From Salvia splendens (Eukaryota; Streptophyta; Magnoliopsida; Lamiales; Lamiaceae): a stretch of 64,000 nt of DNA. The DNA is taken from the NCBI RefSeq assembly GCF_004379255.2, contig NC_056039.1:23015883-23079882 (forward strand), read 5' to 3'. The notes beneath the pieces are model-generated. The model had not been told where the DNA came from and made no database searches. It saw only the letters and a list, made by a program, of their open reading frames with translations. Shown in pieces: positions 20,314 through 30,843 of this stretch (its first letter is position 1; the number at the start of each line of letters is the position of its first letter). A program made the position numbers and the translations under genes.

Positions 20314-22878
20314 TGTAACGCCCACATTTTCTAAGGATAGAAAACACGGTTGATCGCGACTAGGGGAGGATTAAAGAAGCGGGGAAGAAAGGGGAAACAA
20401 CACAAATCAACCATAGCTCGAAACAAATGGAAATAGCTTGAATAAAATCAGAGTATCTCAACAATCAACAACTCAAAAGAAACAATATTTAGCGGAAGCA
20501 TTTCGAGAGTAGAATAATGCTATGTATGAAGACACAACATATTCTTGACATTTGGTAGACATTCTTCACTTTTATGCTCAACACTCACCGCGCTCGTCAC
20601 CGCTCAACCTGCACATAGGGAAAACATATGCATGGCTGAGTACTTGATGCACTCAGTGGACAAATGCCAAAACAATTTTATAAAAACAGTTATATCATGC
20701 CACCATTGAGTGACCCCGGGGTTTTAACTTGAAAAGGCCCGAGTCACTAAAAATATCTCAAACACAAACTTTCAACTCATCCTCAAATCCTTTTTCCTCA
20801 TCATTTCAAAACACAACCATTTCTCCTTGACTTATTTAAGAAACTGCCATATCTGTTCTCTAGGGTGCCGTGTAAGGGGCCACTTTCCACGAGCACGAAA
20901 ACCGGCCAACCCATTCGATGACTCGCGGTCCTCATCGTGTACACTAGTCCGAGTAGGGACGCACCCTTGCTAAGACCCGAATTCGATTAAACTCATAGTA
21001 ATGACTCACTCCCCACTAAATAATCATCAACATCAACATCAACATCAACATCAATCTCATCAACATCAATCTCATCAACATCAACCTCGTCAACATCAAC
21101 TGAAACGAGATTTGTGGCCGCAAACTCGATCACTAGACCGGCCGACCCAAAAGACGGCTCACGATCTACATTGGTGTACACTAGCCTGAGTAGGGACTCA
21201 CTCCCTAGTCAGACCCGAATTCGATTTCAATAGGTCTAGTAGGGACAATTCCCTTGCTAAACAAACAGATATGCATTTCTCAAAACAAAAACATGGCATG
21301 ATATTCCCTTTGCAAACTTTATTTTCCTCAAAAACGTATTTGAAACATAAATCATTTTTCTGCATAGGTCGAGCATCATCTCACATCATATCAACAAGTC
21401 AAGCAATTCACAACCACTCAAAAAGCTATACAGCGCAACACATGACAATCCCTTTCACTTTAAGCACATAAATCACATAATCATGTAATAATCGCAATCA
21501 CAAACATTTCGTCACATAAAATGATGCTCAAACCAATATATTAAATCGAAAGCTCTTGAAAATACTTTAGTTCGAAAGCCCACCTCGTTCATTTAAAGCC
21601 TTAACTTGTGTTCCATTCCGTCCTCGAAAAGCGTGTGTGAAGTCACCCATTGATTTAAAGTACTCCGACCCAATCTTCCATTCAATTAATCTGTCTTAAC
21701 CTAAATCAATTCCAACTCCTTATCAAAACAATAAATCCAAATATTTTAATTAATTCATTAGGCCCAAAAATTTAAATAAAAGGCCTAACTTGTTTCTTAC
21801 TTGCCCACGTGAAGTTCAAAAAGGAAATGGGAACCCCCAAATCTTTTCTCATTATCCCCTCTGTCGTCTTCTTCCTCTCTCAAATCAAAATCTGGAGAAA
21901 AAAATTCAAATTGAAAATCTTTGAACTCCTTCTTCTCTAAATTCAATTTCACTCTCTAAAATCCTTCTTCTTCTCCACGATGCAACCCCAAATTCCTCCC
22001 CCTTGATCTCACGCCGAGCCACCGTCGTTATCCCTCCTTCGTGACGCCGCTGCTGTGTGCCTTTGCCTCTCCTCCTCGCCGCTGCTGGGATCGCCATCGC
22101 TGTCTCGCCCCCTTCTCACCGTCGCGGCCGAAGTCCAGCCACCGCTGCTCCAGATCGAGACAGCCGCTGCGATTTGCTGCTACAGCTCGCCCTCCAAGTT
22201 CGAATCCGCCGTCGCTGAACGGTCGCACACGGCTGCTGTCCGTCGCTGTTCGGTTGTCGCCGCTGATCCGTCGCTGCTGAACGGACTTTGCTGCTCCGCC
22301 TGGACAGCCGAGCAATGTCGTCGTCCATCCATCCTGGAGCTGCGATTCATGGGCGAAATCGTCGTCGGATAGTAGGAATCCTTGGTTAGATTGGGGATTC
22401 TCGGAGGTGTTTATGATGATTGAAGCGAAGTACTCGTCGTTGCAGGCAAGGGCAAGGGTGAGGGCGATCGGTTCGAATTCCATTTCCGTTTCGGTTGAAT
22501 CTCGAGAATGAAATTAAAGTGTTCCTTTTGTTGTTGTATGGAAACACTGATCAGATGCTTAATTCCAAAGGACTTTGCAGTTATTTGCACTAATTGTATA
22601 TGTAAGTGGGGATTTAAAAGTGCAGAGTGGAATAGAATCACGTTTATAGCGGAAAAATAAGTGGGATCGTGGTGAATAAAAAAAAAAATCCCTGCTGCTT
22701 TTTATGAACTGAAAAAAAATAGGGCCCATATATTATAATTTGATTTGGACTTTATCCTTCTTTTATAGGCAAGTCCAAATACAAAAGAATTTAATGAAAG
22801 AGAATTTGGCTATTTTAAATTCGATATCGTTATGAACTCAACTAAAAAAATATATATAGAAAAAGTCGGGGTATTACA
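20314..22878 (-). repeat. 3' LTR of the LTR-only element
   Basis: Nearly identical to 23488-26047. Differences I see include a GTTACA instead of GTGACA terminus, a roughly 40-bp extra stretch near 21471-21515, variation in an ATC-trinucleotide tract (21027-21090) and scattered substitutions. It contains the conserved LTR module at 20602-20644. Confidence 0.92.
22028..22483 (-). CDS. 151-codon ORF inside the LTR (possible captured host sequence)
   Basis: On the sense strand of the element, with an ATG at 22483. The first roughly 55 residues (MEFEPIALTLALACNDEYF..., then SDDDFAHESQLQD) read like a natural protein and recall the acidic F..(E/Q).QLQ(E/D) segment near the start of some plant RBR-type ubiquitin ligases. 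The rest is Arg/Gly-rich and GC-rich and less protein-like. The same ORF is present in the other LTR (25196-25651). A match to a host gene is a guess from pattern only; expression is unknown. Confidence 0.3.
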   Translation of the reverse strand: MEFEPIALTLALACNDEYFASIIINTSENPQSNQGFLLSDDDFAHESQLQDGWTTTLLGCPGGAAKSVQQRRISGDNRTATDSSRVRPFSDGGFELGGRAVAANRSGCLDLEQRWLDFGRDGEKGARQRWRSQQRRGGEAKAHSSGVTKEG

Positions 22879-23487
22879 ATCTACCCATGTTAACAAAAAT
22901 TTCGTCCCGAAATTTGCTTACGTCCTTCGAATGGTTCGCACTTAGCTTGCTTCAAAGTTTCACGCAATTCCAAGAAAAGGTTCATGGTCCATCGGCCTCC
23001 ATTCGCACTCTCGATCTCCTTGCCTCATCGTGACTTGACAAATTAGGGGTTCACCCCAAACTTTCAGATTCTCGTTCGTTTTCATCGCTCGGAAAAGCGA
23101 TAAATTATCTCAACTTAAAACTACGGTTCGCGCGTATTCAATCTAGCCTACAACATAAGCACTCTATGTTCGCAACATACTTCACCATCTCAAAGGTCAA
23201 CGACTCAGTATAGTACACACAACCCTTTCACATTTCACATCTACTTTCAAAATAAATATTTTCTTCAAAACTCACACTTTTCTCAAAAATTTCACATAAA
23301 AAAAATATTACCTCTTTCTTGGTTGAGCGTGGCGAAGCGGGATGTTGAGCCTTCAATACACAATTATTATTTTATCTTATTTTATTTTATTTTACTTATT
23401 ATTTTAGTCTAGCGAAACAAGTCTAGACTAAGACAGAAAAAGGCTCTCGGGTCCAGAGCGGAAAGAAAAATTGCTCTGATACCACTT
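22879..23487 (-). other. Internal region of the LTR-only element (609 bp, non-coding)
   Basis: Read on the minus strand it begins with the PBS, then leader sequence that includes the sequence around 29450-29540 of the coding Tekay element (CTCTGGACC, GTCTAGACTCGTTTCGCTAG-like, GCTCAACA), then an abrupt change to tail sequence (CAAATTTCGGGACGAAATTT-like) seen before the 3' LTR at 35290-35327. No ORF of note. Confidence 0.85.
23473..23484 (-). other. Primer-binding site, initiator tRNA-Met
   Basis: TGGTATCAGAGC on the minus strand, three bases from the LTR end. Confidence 0.88.
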
Positions 23488-24956
23488 TGTCACGCCCACA
23501 TTTTCTAAGGATAGAAAACACGGTTGATCGCGACTAGGGGAGGATTAAAGAAGCGGGGAAGAAAGGGGAAACAACACAAATCAACCATAGCTCGAAACAA
23601 ATGGAAATAGCTTGAATAAAATCAGAGTATCTCAACAATCAACAACTCAAAAGAAACAATATTTAGCGGAAGCATTTCGAGAGTAGAATAATGTTATGTA
23701 TGAAGACACAACATATTCTTGACATTTGGTAGACATTCTTCACTTTTATGCTCAACACTCACCGCGCTCGTCACCGCTCAACCTGCACATAGGGAAAACA
23801 TATGCAGGGCTGAGTACTTGATGCACTCAGTGGACAAATGCCAAAACAATTTTATAAAAACAGTTATATCATGCCACCATTGAGTGACCCCGGGGTTTTA
23901 ACTTGAAAAGGCCCGAGTCACTAAAAATATCTCAAACACAAACTTTCAACTCATCCTCAAATCCTTTTTCCTCATCATTTCAAAACACAACCATTTCTCC
24001 TTGACTTATTTAAGAAACTGCCATATCTGTTCTCTAGGGTGCCGTGTAAGGGGCCACTTTCCACGAGCACGAAAACCGGCCAACCCATTCGATGACTCGC
24101 GGTCCTCATCGTGTACACTAGTCCGAGTAGGGACGCACCCTTGCTAAGACCCGAATTCGATTAAACTCATAGTAAGGACTCACTCCCCACTAAATAATCA
24201 TCAACATCAACATCAACATCAATCTCATCAACATCAATCTCATCAACATCAACCTCGTCAACATCAACAACATACTGTGAAACGAGATTTGTGGCCGCAA
24301 ACTCGATCACTAGACCGGCCGACCCAAAAGACGGCTCACGATCTCCATTGGTGTACACTAGCCTGAGTAGGGACTCACTCCCTAGTCAGACCCGAATTCG
24401 ATTTCAATAGGTCTAGTAGGGACAATTCCCTTGCTAAACAAACAAATATGCATTTCTCAAAACAAAAACATGGCATGATATTCCCTTTGCAAACTTTATT
24501 TTCCTCAAAAACGTATTTGAAACATAAATCATTTTTCTGCATAGGTCGAGCATCATCTCACATCATATCAACAAGTCAAGCAATTCACAACCACTCAAAA
24601 AGCTATACAGCGCAACACATGACAATCCCTTTCACTTTAAGCACATAAAATGATGCTCAAACCAATATATTAAATCGAAAGCTCTTGAAAATACTTTAGT
24701 TCGAAAGCCCACCTCGTTCGTTTAAAGCCTTAACTTGTGTTCCATTCCGTCCTCGAAAAGCGTGCGTGAAGTCACCCATTGATTTAAAGTACTCCGACCC
24801 AATCTTCCATTCAATTAATCTGTCTTAACCTAAATCAATTCCAACTCCTTATCAAAACAATAAATCCAAATATTTTAATTAATTCATTAGGCCCAAAAAT
24901 TTAAATAAAAGGCCCAACTTGTTTCTTACTTGCCCACGTGAAGTTCAAAAAGGAAA

Positions 24957-25014
24957 AAAGATTTGGGGGTTCCCATTTCCTTGTCCCTAAGGAAATGGGA
25001 ACCCCCAAATCTTT
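24957..25014. repeat. Inverted duplication private to one LTR
   Basis: Two arms of about 24 bp, AAAGATTTGGGGGTTCCCAT plus TTCC and its reverse complement, separated by about 10 nt (TTGTCCCTAA). The sister LTR has only the right arm (about 21824-21853), so the inverted copy arose after, or during, the last transposition. Confidence 0.85.
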
Positions 25015-25195
25015 TCTCATTATCCCCTCTGTCGTCTTCTTCCTCTCTCAAATCAAAATCTGGAGAAAAAAATTCAAATTGAAAATCTCTGAACTCCTTC
25101 TTCTCTAAATTCAATTTCACTCTCTAAAATCCTTCTTCTTCTCCACGATGCAACCCCATATTCCTCCCCCTTGATCTCACGCCGAGCCACCGTCG

Positions 25196-25651
25196 TTATC
25201 CCTCCTTCGTGACGCCGCTGCTGTGTGCCTTTGCCTCTCCTCCTCGCCGCTGCTGGGATCGCCATCGCTGTCTCGCCCCCTTCTCACCGTCGCGGCCGAA
25301 GTCCAGCCACCGCTGCTCCAGATCGAGACAGCCGCTGCGATTTGCTGCTACAGCTCGCCCTCCAAGTTCGAATCCGCCGTCGCTGAACGGTCGCACACGG
25401 CTGCTGTCCATCGCTGTTCGGTTGTCGCCGCTGATCCGTCGCTGCTGAACGGACTTTGCTGCTCCGCCTGGACAGCCGAGCAATGTCGTCGTCCATCCAT
25501 CCTGGAGCTGCGATTCATGGGCGAAATCGTCGTCGGATAGTAGGAATCCTTGGTTAGATTGGGGATTCTCGGAGGTGTTTATGATGATTGAAGCGAAGTA
25601 CTCGTCGTTGCAGGCAAGGGCAAGGGCGAGGGCGATCGGTTCGAATTCCAT
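25196..25651 (-). CDS. Second LTR copy of the 151-codon ORF
   Basis: Same ORF as at 22028-22483 with two or three residue changes (for example Thr to Ala at residue 9). The two copies are LTR twins, so their agreement reflects recent duplication, not selection. Confidence 0.3.
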   Translation of the reverse strand: MEFEPIALALALACNDEYFASIIINTSENPQSNQGFLLSDDDFAHESQLQDGWTTTLLGCPGGAAKSVQQRRISGDNRTAMDSSRVRPFSDGGFELGGRAVAANRSGCLDLEQRWLDFGRDGEKGARQRWRSQQRRGGEAKAHSSGVTKEG

Positions 25652-26047
25652 TTCCGTTTCGGTTGAATCTCGAGAATGAAATTAAAGTGTTCCTTTTGTT
25701 GTTGTATGGAAACACTGATCAGATGCTTAATTCCAAAGGACTTTGCAGTTATTGGCACTAATTGTATATGTAAGTGGGGATTTAAAAGTGCAGAGTGGAA
25801 TAGAATCACGTTTATAGCGGAAAAATAAGTGGGATCGTGGTGAAATAAAAAAAAAATCCCTGCTGCTTTTTATGAACTGAAAAAAAAATAGGGCCCATAT
25901 ATTATAATTTGATTTGGACTTTATCCTTCTTTTATAGGCAAGTCCAAATACAAAAGAATTTAATGAAAGAGAATTTGGCTATTTTAAATTCGATATCGTT
26001 ATGAACTCAACTAAAAAAATATATATAGAAAAAGTCGGGGTATTACA

Positions 26048-26411
26048 ATACATAATACCCTTTCATTTTTTAATCGGACCGAACCAATTTTATTATTAAT
26101 TATGTTATTTACTCTAAAGACTAAAGTCCACTTTTAGTCCCCTACATTTGCCTTAAAATTCTTTTTGGTCCCTTACATTAAGTTTGTGACCTTTTGGTCA
26201 CAAAAATATTATTTTGGTCCAAAAAAGCCCTTTTCAGTTAAAATAAATGGTCAAAATATTTGCCCAACTTAATAACTTAATTATAATTTAATTAATCTAA
26301 TTAACTTACTTAATTATCATAATGTTGTAGATTTTTATTGGAATGAGTAGAAAGTAGTGTATAGTCCATGGAATGTTGGTTGATTTTTGTTGGATTTTTC
26401 TATGATAGGTC
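26048..26411. other. Flank between nested elements
   Basis: AT-rich, no gene. The start repeats 20150-20210 (ACATAATACCCTTT...GACCGAACC), an old tandem duplication. About 26120-26240 holds a piece with TTTTAGTCCCCTACATTTG and TTTTGGTCCCTTACATT, resembling ends of a common plant DNA-transposon relic. Confidence 0.45.
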
Positions 26412-26558
26412 TGAAAGCTCTTATGAGACGACTAAGCACAATACATATTAAGAACATGTAGAGCTTGCGCAACTGATCAAGTCAGATGATGAATGGATCA
26501 AGACCTTAACCCACTATACTATTGACTAGTAAAGGGAAGTAAGGATCAACTCAAACAG
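26412..26558 (-). repeat. Left piece of the Athila-derivative 3' LTR
   Basis: Ends at the AACAG target duplication of the Tekay element. The sequence before it (ACTATTGACTAGTAAAGGGA) aligns with 42030-42056 in the intact Athila LTR. The outer boundary is uncertain by tens of bases. Confidence 0.5.
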
Positions 26559-29421
26559 TGTAACACCCGTACCTTAAGTTTGAAATTAATTTTATGTAAC
26601 GGAATAATTGATAAAATTATTTCGAAATGCTATGCTTCTCGGTAAATATGATATGGGAAAAATTGTGGGTTATGTGTGTGGTGTGAAAAGGAATGTGTTT
26701 ATGTTTTTTTTAATTGTGAACGATGGGAGGCACGTTTAAGGTCTCGTTGAAAGGTCAATGATGAAATTGCTATTCTTTAGCAAGGCGAATGAATTAAGTG
26801 GAAAGGTATGTATGTTTTATGGATAATGACGCGCGTAATTTGAGGAACGGTTGAATGAATTTTATATTTGGAACAACACCAAATATAAGTTATGTACGAT
26901 TTCTCGTACTTTAATTTTTGGTTATGAAGAACGAGATAACAAAAGTTAATAAAGGCCCGTGAATTTTATTTAACGAAGGAAAATGCAAAAAATATAAAAA
27001 TGTATGAAATTACTTTGGACTTCCCAAAATAAATTTGAAGTCCAATTAAAAATAAAATAACTTGAGTTCTAATCACTCTTTAAATACATCAAGTGGTAGT
27101 TTTTAACTTGGGCTTGTAATTTATTTATTGGTTTTAGCCCAATTGAAGTTTAATTTATGGAAGCCCAAGTTTGGTTTTAAACTAGCTAAGCCCAAAAAGA
27201 GCCCCCCCCCGTCGACGATTTTCCATCCCCTCCCCCATGACCGATTGGTTTTACTCCTCTTTGATCCACCTCTCCACTTTCCCCATCAATATCTACACCC
27301 CAAAGCCACCCCCCACTTACTCTTGTAACCTTTCACTTAGCAAAAAAAAAAAAGAGAGAAGAGAGAAGGAGAAGTGGCGAGAGAGAGTGCCGAGAGGGAG
27401 GAGGAAGCTTTGAGCCACTACCTTGTGTATTTTCCACCATTTTCAACCATCTTGGAGGTATAATCCATTCCTTGTTTAAAGCATGTGTTGTTCTAGTTTT
27501 TCATGCATATTACATCCTTGTTTCGTAGCTTTTCTTCCATAACCAAACTAAATAGGAGTCAACTTAGAATCTTCCAAACGATCGCCGTACATAGCTGAAG
27601 CTTAGAAAGAACTTAACTTTATAGTAATAGCACGTGTTTCGGGAAGTTTCGGGGTGGTTTCGGGCGTGTTCGGAGTGGCGTGGTGGCTGTCCGGCGGCTG
27701 GACCTCTCGGCGATGGCAGGTGGGTGGCTGTCCGGCGGCTGGGTCTGCCTCCGCTCCAGGCGCGATGACCGACGGCGACGGTGCTGTGCCATCCGGCTAC
27801 GGCAGCGACCGACGACGCCAACAGCAGCTGCACGGCTGTAAGGGACGACGACGACGGGCTGGAAGCGTCGACTCCTCGACGACGGGGCAGTAGCAGCGAC
27901 GTCTCTCGCCGGGGGCGACGGCGGCGTGCCTTCGTCGTGGTGGCAGTCGGCGAGAGAGAAGGAGTCGGGGAGAGAGAAAGAAGGGAGGAGAGAGAGAGGG
28001 AAGAAAGAGAGGAAGAAGATAGAGGGAATTGGGCCATGTACTTTTGTTGTTGGGCCTTGGATTAATTTTTTTTTAGTTGTTGGGCTCTTCCTTTAAGTGA
28101 TGGGGGCTCACTATGTAATTTTGGAGGAATAAGGTGGCTAAGAAATTTAATCCCGGGTCGGTGATTGAGAGTTTAATCGGGGGAAAATATTTAATTAAAT
28201 TCCGTAAGTTCTTTTGACGAGTGAATAATTTACCTAGGTATGAAATAATACTTTTTCAACGGTAAATAATTACGGAAACTAAAGTATGCGCGTAAAAAAT
28301 TAAAAAAATTATTTTCGACGTTATGGAAAATGCGAGGAGCCAACGGAGGAAAGAAACGAGTGTAAGCGGCCGATCGGCGTCGCACGCGACGCCTTGGGCG
28401 GCCGCCGAATAACCGAAAGTGCGCAAAAATCGAGAAAGAGAATTAAAAGATTTTAATTAGAGTGCATGCATTCTAATTATCGTCGTTACAGAGGTTTGAT
28501 GTGAACTTTATGTGTTTTCCAAAAAGGTGGTTTGCACGCACGCTGAAAGTCGGAACGAGGAATTTTTACGGAAAACTTAAGCATTTGAGGTGGGCTTTAT
28601 TCTTTAACGTTTATTTTAAATCAATATGTTTACGGTGTTATAAGGATGTTTCTATAAGTATGTCATGCCGTGTTTATGTTTTGAAACTGCCTATCTGATT
28701 GTCTACTAGAATAAAACTCTACTAGACTTTGATGGTTAACGAATTCGGGTCTAACTAGGGTCTACGCCCTACTTAGACTAGTGCACTGATGGGGATCGTG
28801 AGTCGTCCCCTAGGTCGGCCGGTCTAGTGATCGAGATTGTGGCCACAGTCTCGTTTCGCATGATGGTTCAGATATGGTATATGATGGAGGATGATGTTAG
28901 TCCGCGCGGACACTATTTCATGGAAATGGTTTTTCTTGTGCTTCTCGGTTCTTTTAAAGTGAAACCTGGGATCCACACGATGATGGCTTGACATATCTTA
29001 ACGATGAATGTTTTCGGGCGTGAGTTCATTGGGTGCATCAAGTACTCAGCCCCTGCATATGTTTTCCCTATGTGCAGGTTGAGCGAGGTCGGGAGGCGGA
29101 GGATGTTGAGTGGTGATTCAAGAACTGGTCCGGTTACTATTATGTCTTCATACGTAGTAGTAGCTAAACTCTCAAATTGCTTCCGCTATTCAATGTCCCA
29201 AGAGACTCCGTTATTTTCTTTATTGTCGAACTCTGTTATCTTTCATGTTGTAGACTTCGGGATTGAAACGTTGGTTAACTTAAAATGGAATTTCGTCTTT
29301 GACTGTTAAGTGGTATTGCCTTGAATTGTTTGATTGTTTCCCCCTTCATCCCCGCTTCTTATTTCCCCCCACTAGTCACGATTTCCCGTGCTTTCTATCT
29401 TTAGGAAGTGCGGTCGTGACA
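26559..29421 (+). repeat. 5' LTR of the Tekay chromovirus (2863 bp)
   Basis: Contains the conserved LTR module at 29041-29084, a GC-rich segment (about 27640-27950) and TATGTCTTCATACGTAGTA near 29141-29159. ORFs inside are identical in frame to those of the 3' LTR and are not genes. Confidence 0.95.
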
Positions 29422-29424
29422 GAG

Positions 29425-29437
29425 TGGTATCAGAGCC
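29425..29437 (+). other. Primer-binding site, initiator tRNA-Met
   Basis: TGGTATCAGAGCC, three bases after the LTR end. Confidence 0.92.
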
Positions 29438-29904
29438 GTTTTTCCTTCCGCTCTGGACCGAGAGTCGTTTATTCAATCTAGTCTAGACTCGTTTCGCTAG
29501 ACTAAAAGAATATCCGTTTAAAGCTCAACACTCCGTCTCACCGCGCTCAACATGAAAGAAGGCAAAAGTTTGAAACGAAGCATATTAGAAGTAAAAGAAT
29601 GAGTGGGGCGCAGAAAGGCGCGAATTCCAAGGAATGATGAGATGACGAGACGAGGAAAACCTTGTGAAGCGCGATTAGCGTTAGATCGAAGGATTGACGA
29701 AATTGTAAAAGTACCACGTCTTTAAAAGTACGAAGCATCTATCCTTAGATGACAAAAAAAAAGAATTGTTATGACTTTTCCTTATGGAAATCGACAGGTA
29801 TATGCACGGTAGCACGTATGACGTTCTCTACGCGTTTTCATCTCTTTCTACCTCGTTTATTCTTTTTCTACGATTGGTTGCTAAGGGAACTTACTTTTAA
29901 ATAG
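29438..29904 (+). other. 5' leader of the Tekay chromovirus
   Basis: Non-coding, with GCTCTGGACCGAGAG and GTCTAGACTCGTTTCGCTAG near the PBS; this part is shared with the LTR-only element at 20314-26047. Probably the packaging and dimerisation region, by analogy with other LTR elements. Confidence 0.6.
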
Positions 29905-30588
29905 ATGGTGATCACGATCCACGCACCGCTAAGGGGAAGGTACGTCAAGAATGGATTGCGGGCGGTGGAAATGTATCGCGGGTTCGAGAGGGACGCGAGG
30001 GCCCCATTGATATCTTATGTCGCCGATTACTTGACCTTATGGCGGGATGCTCATGGCTGTGGAGTGAGGCACTATGAGGGAATCAAGAGATTGATTGATG
30101 GACTACCGGCACCTTGGAATAGGTGGGCCGACGAGGCTTCACGGTCATACATCTGGCATAAGCTTCCCGACTACAGCATGCAGGGAGACATGCATGGTTT
30201 TGTGAAGGTTCTCTTGGAAGCACTGGTCGATGCTCGTGGTGGACCGCCACCCTATGCTCCTCCTAGGAAGGAGGCGTCTTCATCAAGCCGCAGCCCCTAC
30301 AGCGGGGGTCGGTACGAGAGTGAGACGCCGCAACCAAACTGCCCCAAGAGAAGGAGACTTGGGATGCGCACCTCCGCACCTCCCGCGACGGAAGTCCTTG
30401 TGGTTGATGAGCATATCGACGTCGCTACTGATGTGCGGGAGAGTGATGAGGAAGAGGAAGAAGATCCCCTTGAAGACGAGGAGGATCCCATGGAGGATGA
30501 GGAAGACCCTGAAGAAGAGCCCCTTGCGAGAGAGGTTGAAGTTGATAGCGAGGAAGGGGCGAATTACGAGAGAGCTCCCGAGGAGTAG
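29905..30588 (+). CDS. Accessory ORF upstream of gag (unknown function, acidic tail)
   Basis: An intact 227-codon ORF in an element whose gag-pol is broken. Residues about 25-115 match the ORF at 1933-2454: TLWRDA, GV..YEGIK.LID.LP..W.RWA, R.YIWH, M.GDMHGF.K and ALVDARGG. A Ser/Pro-rich linker with a basic CPKRRRLG patch (a plausible nuclear localisation signal) follows, then a tail of about 50 residues that is mostly Glu and Asp. I do not recognise a named family. The LID.LP..W core may be a gag-like capsid fold. The start ATG sits in ATAGATGG, as in the other copy; gag begins 255 bp downstream. It may be made as a separate protein from the same transcript or a spliced form. Confidence 0.72.
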   Translation: MVITIHAPLRGRYVKNGLRAVEMYRGFERDARAPLISYVADYLTLWRDAHGCGVRHYEGIKRLIDGLPAPWNRWADEASRSYIWHKLPDYSMQGDMHGFVKVLLEALVDARGGPPPYAPPRKEASSSSRSPYSGGRYESETPQPNCPKRRRLGMRTSAPPATEVLVVDEHIDVATDVRESDEEEEEDPLEDEEDPMEDEEDPEEEPLAREVEVDSEEGANYERAPEE

Positions 30589-30843
30589 TGTCTTCTTTTG
30601 ATGTTTGTTAGTTTCGAATGTTTTGTTTTGACGAACTAGGTAGTAGTTTCTTTTGTCGTTTGTTTTTCAAAGACCTTGTGGAAACACGTACTTGTTGGTT
30701 TTGAGATAATTAAGTTTCCGTTGTTTTATCGTTGTGTTCGTTTTACCATGTTGTGTATGGAAAGTTGTGTTATCACTTTGGAAAGGTTGTGTGGAGTGGT
30801 GATGGTAAAGTTGGATTTTATACTAATGCATGTGTTGAACAGA

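Larger units (their letters stand above)
20314..26047 (-). mobile_element. LTR-only Tekay derivative (non-autonomous)
   Basis: Two LTRs of 2565 and 2560 bp flank only 609 bp. A perfect 5-bp duplication, ATACA, lies at 20309-20313 and 26048-26052. LTR termini (TGTAATACCCC...GTGACA) and the iMet PBS are of the Tekay type. The internal region keeps the leader beside the PBS and the 3' tail before the LTR, while the accessory ORF, gag and pol are all absent. It is therefore a deletion derivative or LARD-like element that must rely on a relative. It was inserted next to a duplicated flank: TCTACATACATAATACCCTT occurs both at 20141 and at the insertion site. Confidence 0.93.
23488..26047 (-). repeat. 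5' LTR of the LTR-only element
   Basis: Ends TGTCACGCCC (23488) and GGTATTACA (26047). It contains the conserved module at 23776-23818 and a local inverted duplication at about 24957-25014 that is absent from the other LTR. Confidence 0.92.

Noticed and set aside
21027..21090. Asp/Val-repeat protein in the LTR (also about 24198-24268)
   Set aside because: An ATC-trinucleotide microsatellite that varies between the two LTRs; not a protein-coding signal.
27654..28065. GC-rich ORFs on both strands in the Tekay LTR (also 36387-36858)
   Set aside because: Arg/Ser/Gly-rich translations on both strands, with frame differences between the two LTR copies; compositional artefact.
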